Shown here one piece after another: positions 58,831 through 64,000 of a stretch of 64,000 nt of DNA (positions are counted from its first letter, which is position 1; each line of letters starts with the position of its first letter). The translations under genes were made by a program, and so were the position numbers. The stretch comes from Zasmidium citrigriseum (taxonomy: Eukaryota > Ascomycota > Dothideomycetes > Mycosphaerellales > Mycosphaerellaceae), in the NCBI GenBank assembly GCA_002786025.1, contig NHNW01000004.1:868001-932000 (forward strand), read 5' to 3'. Under the pieces are notes generated by a model, which was given only the letters and a program-made list of their open reading frames with translations, did no database searches and was not told the DNA's origin.

Positions 58831-59355
58831 TCATGATGTCCACCTGTCCAAGGATCGTCTCTTCCCGTGTGCCATCAGCTTCAGCCCGCCATGTCGTGAA
58901 AGCTCCGCAGCATGGCCTTCCCCGAACTCGAGTCTCGATAATATTGATGCGGCGAAGAGGGGGCGAGGCGTTCGACGGATGGTGTCGGTCGGAACTGATG
59001 GTGGGGTATGGTCGACCTCGCTCTCTTGGCGGTCGCAATCAAGCTCGAAGGCTGGTGAGGTGGTGAGGCGCTGTGGACTGCTTGCTTGAAGGTATTGACG
59101 CCGCCGCGGAGGTTCGAGCTCGTCGGAGGTTGATGAGGTGGCCGCCTGGAGACGTCGCTCTGAAGTGATGGATAGTATGGCTGAAGATGAAGTAGCTTCT
59201 TCTCCAGCACCGCGCCGAGGCGTGGAGACTGATGAAAAAGATGGGTTCGCGTCAGCTGGAGGCAGTGCAATACCAGCGACACGGTGCCCTGCGACATAGG
59301 CAAGCCCAGCGGCCGCAGGACCGGTGCCAAAAATAAGAATAATCTTGAATGTCAC
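58831..59355 (-). CDS. Hypothetical protein, 174 aa
   Basis: Open frame with even codon use. The N-terminus is hydrophobic (MTFKIILIFGTGPAAAGLAY) and could be a membrane segment or the glycine loop of a Rossmann fold, but the rest is Ser/Pro/Arg-rich without a recognised domain. Upstream on the same strand, two copies of a splice-acceptor-like TGACCTCNTCGCAG (ends near 59408 and 59469) and a TATAAG near 59575 suggest a spliced leader region. The sequence supports a transcript but not a function; the start may be wrong. Confidence 0.4.
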   Translation of the reverse strand: MTFKIILIFGTGPAAAGLAYVAGHRVAGIALPPADANPSFSSVSTPRRGAGEEATSSSAILSITSERRLQAATSSTSDELEPPRRRQYLQASSPQRLTTSPAFELDCDRQESEVDHTPPSVPTDTIRRTPRPLFAASILSRLEFGEGHAAELSRHGGLKLMAHGKRRSLDRWTS

Positions 59356-59645
59356 CGTAGTGACGTTTCAGAGATTAAACTGAAAAGAACAGATACTACA
59401 CTTGATCTGCGAGGAGGTCAGCAAGTTGCCAATGCCAATGGATAAGAGTCGACAAACCTAAGCCAAAAGGCCTGCGAAGAGGTCAGTAAGTCGTATCAGA
59501 ATGATATGGGTCGGGTATTTGCGTACAAAGAGAGCTACCGGAGTCAAGAAGAGGACGAGAATTTCCAGCTTCTTATACCCTCGCGGTCGCCGTGTGCGCT
59601 AGTCTAATCACGCAGCCAGATGCGGTAGGTTTGCCGGTGGTCACA

Positions 59646-59758
59646 TGAGGAAGGCGCGCCCGTAGCTCACGTGATGTGAGTGAATGAACAGCCTTCCGTA
59701 GTGAGATTGTCAAACTTCACTTCCCATCCGAGCACATGCTGCACACGCATCCATTCAA
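59646..59758. repeat. Dispersed repeat, copy 1 (with CACGTGA)
   Basis: Begins TGAGGAAGGCGCGCC and continues with CTCACGTGATG, GTGAATGAACAG, CCTTCCGTAGTGAG, CTTCACTT and GAGCACATG. Its first half is repeated at 59968-60023 and its second half at 61231-61345. Confidence 0.75.
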
Positions 59759-59967
59759 CGCTGGCGACTTTCACGAGCCTCTGAATGAGGATATCTTGTC
59801 AAATTTGCATTGGTCTGGCGCCGGAGCAATCATGCAGCAGAGATATCACCAGTGCAACACACCATCAGAGCTAGCGGCGATTATTGGGACATAACTCTGG
59901 CTGTGTCATTATCGCTGCTCCCGCCCAGGCGCCTCATTTCCGTGCTCCTGGGCAATTGGGCCATAGA

Positions 59968-60023
59968 TGAGGAAGGCGCGCCGGCGACTCACGTGACGTA
60001 AGTGAATGAACAGGCCTCCCGTC
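59968..60023. repeat. Dispersed repeat, copy 2 (with CACGTGA)
   Basis: TGAGGAAGGCGCGCC then ACTCACGTGACG, AAGTGAATGAACAGGC and CTCCCGTCACA. It is nearly the same as the first half of copy 1. Confidence 0.75.
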
Positions 60024-60096
60024 ACAACACTTCACTTCTACAATACTCATTTTCGACGTCATTCCCTCAGCATCCAGCCCAAATCTGCAACACTCT

Positions 60097-61017
60097 CTAG
60101 CTATCCCCTTCATCGTCCTCCCCGCCCTCCTTGTTGAAATCGGCATAGAACTCTAGAAATTCCTCGACAGTATCGTACACAGCGAAGTCGGCTTCAGGAC
60201 TCCACAAACCATACCTCCACCTCCACGAATCGGCATCATCGGTGTCTTCTGGCTTTCGACAATATGCCGTGAACCCGCCATTGCCAATATGAACCGCAAG
60301 CGCAACCACACAGTCATCCCATTCTTCCCGAAAATCGCCAAGGAGGCCTTGCCTTTTTTCTTCGTCCGTCCTAGGCACCGACACGAATCCCGAGTCCATC
60401 GGTAGCTCGTCCTCATCTTCCTCGCCACCGACATCGGTAAGGAATTTCATCTGGCGTAGCTCGCCGAAGTATCGGTATTGAGGAAGTCCATTGCCGCAGA
60501 TCCCGCGGACGAGAGTCATCAAATACTTTAACTCGGCCGGTAAGCCGTCGGGATGGACCTTCGCCCTCTCCGCTGTTCGTATCTTTTCCTCCGTTCTTTC
60601 GATCCATGCCTTACGTGCCTCAATATCAACTTTCCCGTGAAGTATTCCGTCTAAACGACAACTCCTCACGAGATTTTCGCGTCGATCCTCACTCAGGAAA
60701 TCCCGAACACATGTAATGCCGGGATCGTGGGGGTCCAATTGAATTCCGCAACCCTGCTCGAGTCTTTCTATTCTTCGTTTGGGGAGTTCTTCGGGGCTGA
60801 GATTGGGAGTTCTAGGATAGAATTCCATGGGGTCGAGTTCCCGGGTTTCTAGGTCTGAGATGTCGGTTTCTAGTGTGGCCATGTTGATCTCGAGGACACG
60901 ATCTCGGTATTTTTGAAGGGCATTTTCAATGCTGGTCTTCCGTTCTTGGCTCAATCCATCTCCACCACGTAGTGGTAAATCGAAGCTGTGGGACGTATCT
61001 GCGTCAGTTGAAGGCAT
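60097..61017 (-). CDS. Hypothetical acidic cytosolic protein, 306 aa
   Basis: Intronless, start at 61017 (MPSTDADTSHSFDLPLRGG). There is no signal peptide or membrane helix. It is rich in Glu, Asp and Arg, with YRDRVLEINMATLETDISDL, FYPRTPNLSPEELPKRRIERL, FLSEDRRENLVRSCRLDG, GNGLPQYRYFGELRQMKFL and, near the end, WRWRYGLWSPEADFAVYD followed by TVEEFLEFYADFNKEGGEDD. The last block (a Trp-rich strand then an aspartate-led helix) recalls the end of SUKH/SMI1-type fungal proteins, but this is only a resemblance. Repeat copies flank it on both sides. Confidence 0.78.
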   Translation of the reverse strand: MPSTDADTSHSFDLPLRGGDGLSQERKTSIENALQKYRDRVLEINMATLETDISDLETRELDPMEFYPRTPNLSPEELPKRRIERLEQGCGIQLDPHDPGITCVRDFLSEDRRENLVRSCRLDGILHGKVDIEARKAWIERTEEKIRTAERAKVHPDGLPAELKYLMTLVRGICGNGLPQYRYFGELRQMKFLTDVGGEEDEDELPMDSGFVSVPRTDEEKRQGLLGDFREEWDDCVVALAVHIGNGGFTAYCRKPEDTDDADSWRWRYGLWSPEADFAVYDTVEEFLEFYADFNKEGGEDDEGDS

Positions 61018-61565
61018 CTCGCTTGTGATCGATGGAGCTGTGAGAGCAGAGGCACCAGAGTCGAGAGCTGTCCCCAGGCAAGAAAATTCTCATGTTGACT
61101 GCAAGGATGATGTTGAAAGGATCGCCAGAGAAGCTTCTTCTCGAGCAAAACAAGGCCAGCGGTACGAGCACATGCACCTCGGGAAATGCGTCCGGCTCTG
61201 GCAAAGCACGGCGCTCCATCGTGTCTGCCAAGACTCACTTGATGCAGGTGAATGTAGGCTTCCGTAGTGACAACTTCAGACTTCACTCACAACACCTCAC
61301 CTCTTCTCGTCTGAGCACATGTCGCACGCGCCATCATTCGATCCTCTCACTATACGGCACATGTCAATCCTGAACTAATTCTGCCACGTCACGAAAAGAC
61401 ACGTGTTCATGGATGTTCTCAGATTAGATGCCATCGCGCGTCCGCGACGCACACCGGCAATGATTGACGTCTTCTATTCACTGCTAACGAGCGTAAAGGT
61501 TTCAACTCCTCAAAGCACGCCCTCTCCTGTATTCGAAGCAACTGTCGCACCAGCCATCTCGCAAT
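61018..61565. other. Intergenic with third repeat copy
   Basis: About 550 bp between the start of the 306 aa gene and the 3' end of the next secreted protein. It contains the third dispersed repeat copy and ACACGTGT near 61400; no gene is seen. Confidence 0.45.
61231..61345. repeat. Dispersed repeat, copy 3
   Basis: ACTCACTTGATG, GTGAATGTAGG, CTTCCGTAGTGA, CTTCACTC, GAGCACATG and GCACGCGCCAT follow in the same order as copy 1 (59646-59758), with a ~15 bp insertion. Confidence 0.65.
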
Positions 61566-62145
61566 CTAACCCGAAGGACAAAAGTTATACTGCGCACCCT
61601 CATACCCATACGTAAGATGCGCCCCGCTATCATAAGCCGAACCCGCCTGGTACGGACCACACTTGTCGGTAATCAGCTTATTGGCCTGAACATCCACGGA
61701 CTGGTAGCACGTATTCCCCTTGGAGCGGTTGTTGCAGCAGTATGCCACGACAGCGCCGCTCTTGGCGTAGATGCTCAAGTGCGAACCGACGCCGCGGCCA
61801 TTGGGACCGATCTGGGCCTGAAGGTTGGCATTTGCGGCATCGGTGTTGCCGTGATCCAGAGCACCTTGGTTCATGCAGAAGATCTGGAGGATTCGTCAGT
61901 CGGGGGTGAGGGTGAGGAGGCAAGGGGCTTACTTCGTCAAGACCGTCACGGCCCAAGATGCGGCTGCGGCGAGTGATATCGGGCTTCGCGGCGGCGGAGA
62001 TCTTGGCAATCTCATTGAAGACGTAGTCTCCGTTGGCGTCTTGCGTGACTTCGTAGACACCGTCTGGCTGATTGGCAGGGATGAGGAAGCCGAGAGCTGG
62101 AGAGGCGGCGAGGACGGCCGTGATGAGGGCGAGTGTGGACTTCAT
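61566..62145 (-). CDS. Small secreted cysteine-rich protein, effector-like
   Basis: 176 aa, exons 62145-61933 and 61883-61566; the 49 nt intron (GAA|GTAAGC...CTCCAG|ATC) is clear. The signal peptide is MKSTLALITAVLAASPALG. A propeptide-like part ends near the dibasic TRRSRILGRDG, a possible Kex2 site. The mature domain begins about IFCMNQGALDHGNTDAANAN and has Cys in FCMN, AYCCNN, GNTCYQ, DKCGPY and NFCPSG, that is six cysteines likely forming three disulfides. The pattern looks like a fungal effector or antimicrobial-type secreted domain; I do not recognise the exact family. TATAAAAG lies about 115 bp upstream. Confidence 0.88.
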
Positions 62146-63214
62146 TGTTGTTGATGGAGATGAAAAGATTTCAAGATGATCGAGGAGCTGATTCGTGATC
62201 TTGATTGAGTGAGTGAGTGAGTGGTAGGGATGACCTTGTTTGAGCAGATGTCCTCTCCCCTTTTATATTCATTCGACTTCAAGTCCATCATCGGTCGCAA
62301 AGCTAACAAAGCCGACCCCATTCGAGGTCCTCGCGTTCCGAACTGATCGTACGAAGCAATAGATTGAAGTCTAAACACCAACAGGCTCTGAACGATGCAG
62401 CGTCAGCAAACAGACATCGCAAGTCTAACATGAAGAACAATGGTTAATACCAGTTTCAGGACAGTATTCGGTATGAAGTCGTAGTGCGAGTATTCGTACG
62501 AACTTCGCAAAGCTAACGGGCACGACCACCGATGTCCTAATTGGGATTCCAGTTCAAAGCTGAACATGTGAAGCTTGGCTAGGCCAGCTGAACTTGCCGA
62601 ATGCGGCGAGCAGTCTATTAGCTTGCGTATCCTATGGCGAGCTACACCTGCCTGTTGCGGCTAAAGCGATCCTTCGACGTCGATGACGAAAATCCTATGC
62701 CTGTATTGTAATTTTCCTCAGGCCAGAAATGGAAGTCATCGCGAAAAGTGCCGAGTTCGTACGGACGGCTAAGTTGACGCAGACTTGTATGGCATGCCAT
62801 ACGAGAGCGACTGTGCGTCGGACATCAGGACATTTGCAGTACCCAGCCTTTGTCTAGCATTAAAATCCTTTTCATCCCTGATTTGGCGATGCCCTGGCAC
62901 CATGCTTCTTCTCGATGCAAGCACTGGAGCTCCAGCTGTTGATCAGACCATTTAGTCTTAGTGCATGTGATGGGAACGTAATTCCCTGTATCAGTTCAAG
63001 ATGTGCCGCCATGGTGTCATGAAAGTGTTATGTACGACTTCAATACACAAGTCTACGGTACGTACATGAGCCTCTTCCCCAAGCGAGTGTTTCTTCCTCT
63101 CCATTTGATCTCTCCCCTATAAAGAGTGACATTTAACGACTGACAAATCCCATCGATCAACACTCTCCTTTCGGACTCGCCCTCCTTAGACCTCCCTATC
63201 ATATGTTCCATCGC
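62146..63214. other. Intergenic between two secreted-protein genes
   Basis: About 1.07 kb. Near 62207-62223 there is a (GAGT)4 run in the leader of the upstream gene, and TATAAAAGGGG (minus strand) at about 62257-62267 is its likely TATA box. No further gene is seen. Confidence 0.5.
62257..62267 (-). promoter_or_regulatory. Probable TATA box of the six-cysteine secreted protein
   Basis: TATAAAAGGGG on the minus strand, about 115 bp upstream of the start codon at 62145. Confidence 0.5.
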
Positions 63215-63510
63215 TTACTTCGTGCACGCCCCGGCCTTGCAGCCGCAATTCTTCTTGAAGAGTGTCCACTTGTAATCACCACCGCTTCTCTGTTGGCATT
63301 GAAGCTGTGATAGATGGTGTCGTCAGTGAAATAGAATCACAAAATGGAAAGACGGGCATTGATATAACTCACCAGATTCCCTGGCGTCGTGCATCCACAA
63401 ATCTTGCGGCCTGACAGACCTGCACCGCACTCATCGTTCTTGTTCGCACAGGCGAGGGATTGGCCTGCGAAGGCTGCGAGGACGAAGGTCGTGATGAGGG
63501 AGAGCTTCAT
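63215..63510 (-). CDS. Very small secreted protein with eight cysteines
   Basis: 75 aa, exons 63510-63373 and 63304-63215, with a 68 nt intron (CTG|GTGAGT...CTGAC...CACAG|CTT). It is too short and too split to appear as a long open frame. The signal peptide is MKLSLITTFVLAAFAGQSLA. The mature part of ~55 residues has eight cysteines (ACANK, DECG, KICGC, LQCQ, KNCGC, GACTK), all likely in disulfides, and ends in Lys-stop. Size, charge and cysteine density fit an apoplastic effector or antimicrobial-type peptide. Family unknown. AT-rich ATAAAAAT lies about 115 bp upstream. Confidence 0.85.
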
Positions 63511-64000
63511 CTTGGTGGTGTGGAGGTTGGGGGTCGTAGTTCGATTGTCGTTGGCTTTGATGTGATTGTTCGGGTCGAGGGTCGATTGTGGATGAGAAAC
63601 GATCTGAAGGCGACTTCTGGTCGATTTTTATGCGTCGCAGCAATTTGGATACTCGACAGTATGGTCCGGCCTTTGTAACATCTTCGTGTTCGAAGACGGT
63701 CGATCTTTCTCAGCCGTTGCGGAGCATGTAGCACACGAATGAGCATCTAATGAAGAAGGCATGGTCTTTCCAAGGGCTGGTCCTGCGGTGAGGCAAGTCT
63801 GGGTCATACCCCCGTCGTACAATGCCCTGAGATCTTCCAGATTCGGCGCGGCTGAATGACTTGGGCGACCACTTTTAGTAATGAGGAAAGTTAGCTCTTC
63901 TGCACTGCAAAGAATCGGTTCTTGCAAGCCTAGGGCTCCGAAGGCTGAACTTGGGAAGAAGTAGAACGGTCGTGGAGTAGCTCGTGTTCGAAGCATTGTA
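63511..64000. other. Window end, upstream region of the eight-cysteine gene
   Basis: About 490 bp. A 122-codon minus frame is present but has no domain and is not called. Confidence 0.4.

Larger units (their letters stand above)
59356..60096. other. Promoter-like region with a repeated CACGTGA element
   Basis: About 740 bp. It holds two copies of a ~56 bp imperfect repeat (59646-59705 and 59968-60023), described separately, and a TATAAG near 59575 on the minus strand. No gene is seen. Confidence 0.45.

Noticed and set aside
62200..62225. (GAGT) microsatellite as a functional element
   Set aside because: Only four units in a leader region; too short to claim a role.
63628..63996. 122-codon minus frame at the window end
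   Set aside because: No signal peptide, domain or splice support; may be chance.

Overview
The window looks like nuclear DNA of a filamentous ascomycete (Pezizomycotina, perhaps a Dothideomycete; the class is a guess). The reasons are many short introns of about 47-85 nt with GT...CTNAC...AG signals, Zn2Cys6 regulators, fungal transporter families, a tRNA-Phe with an anticodon-loop intron, and small secreted cysteine-rich proteins. Exon joins were made by hand from splice signals and reading frame, with no transcript evidence.

Layout. 0.1-1.3 kb: a Zn2Cys6 regulator. 1.3-4.8 kb: no gene seen. 4.8-13.5 kb: a housekeeping block with SMC5 and POP1 (divergent) and the branchpoint-bridging protein. 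14-16 kb: a small secreted protein and a sulfotransferase-like protein with a C-terminal membrane anchor. 17.4-19.5 kb: a sugar transporter.

19.7-30.7 kb is the most interesting part. Six genes on alternating strands look like a catabolic cluster for hydantoins or related cyclic ureides. They are an arylmalonate-decarboxylase/racemase-fold enzyme, two NCS1 nucleobase/hydantoin permeases, an allophanate-hydrolase-like amidase whose frame appears broken, a Zn2Cys6 regulator and a dihydropyrimidinase/hydantoinase. The parts list parallels bacterial hydantoin-utilisation operons (permease, racemase-superfamily protein, hydantoinase, amide hydrolase). Each of its three divergent promoters carries one CGG-Nx-CCG half-site pair, two of them nearly identical, which may be sites for the cluster's own regulator. 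The substrate is not proven by sequence.

31-42.5 kb: tRNA-Phe, a membrane-anchored multicopper oxidase, a secreted phosphoesterase, a CCC1/VIT1 iron transporter, GPI mannosyltransferase 1, a two-Cys peroxiredoxin with a long extra tail, and a MARVEL-domain membrane protein. 43-52 kb: two long intrinsically disordered proteins, one with repeated CDK-type sites and a KEN box and one with an acidic tract and proline-rich repeats, separated by 4.2 kb without a clear gene. 53-55.4 kb: a small NTF2-like protein and an allantoate-permease-family MFS transporter. 55.8-63.5 kb: three spliced secreted cysteine-containing proteins resembling effectors, some hypothetical genes, and short diverged repeats. 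The ends of the window look intergenic.
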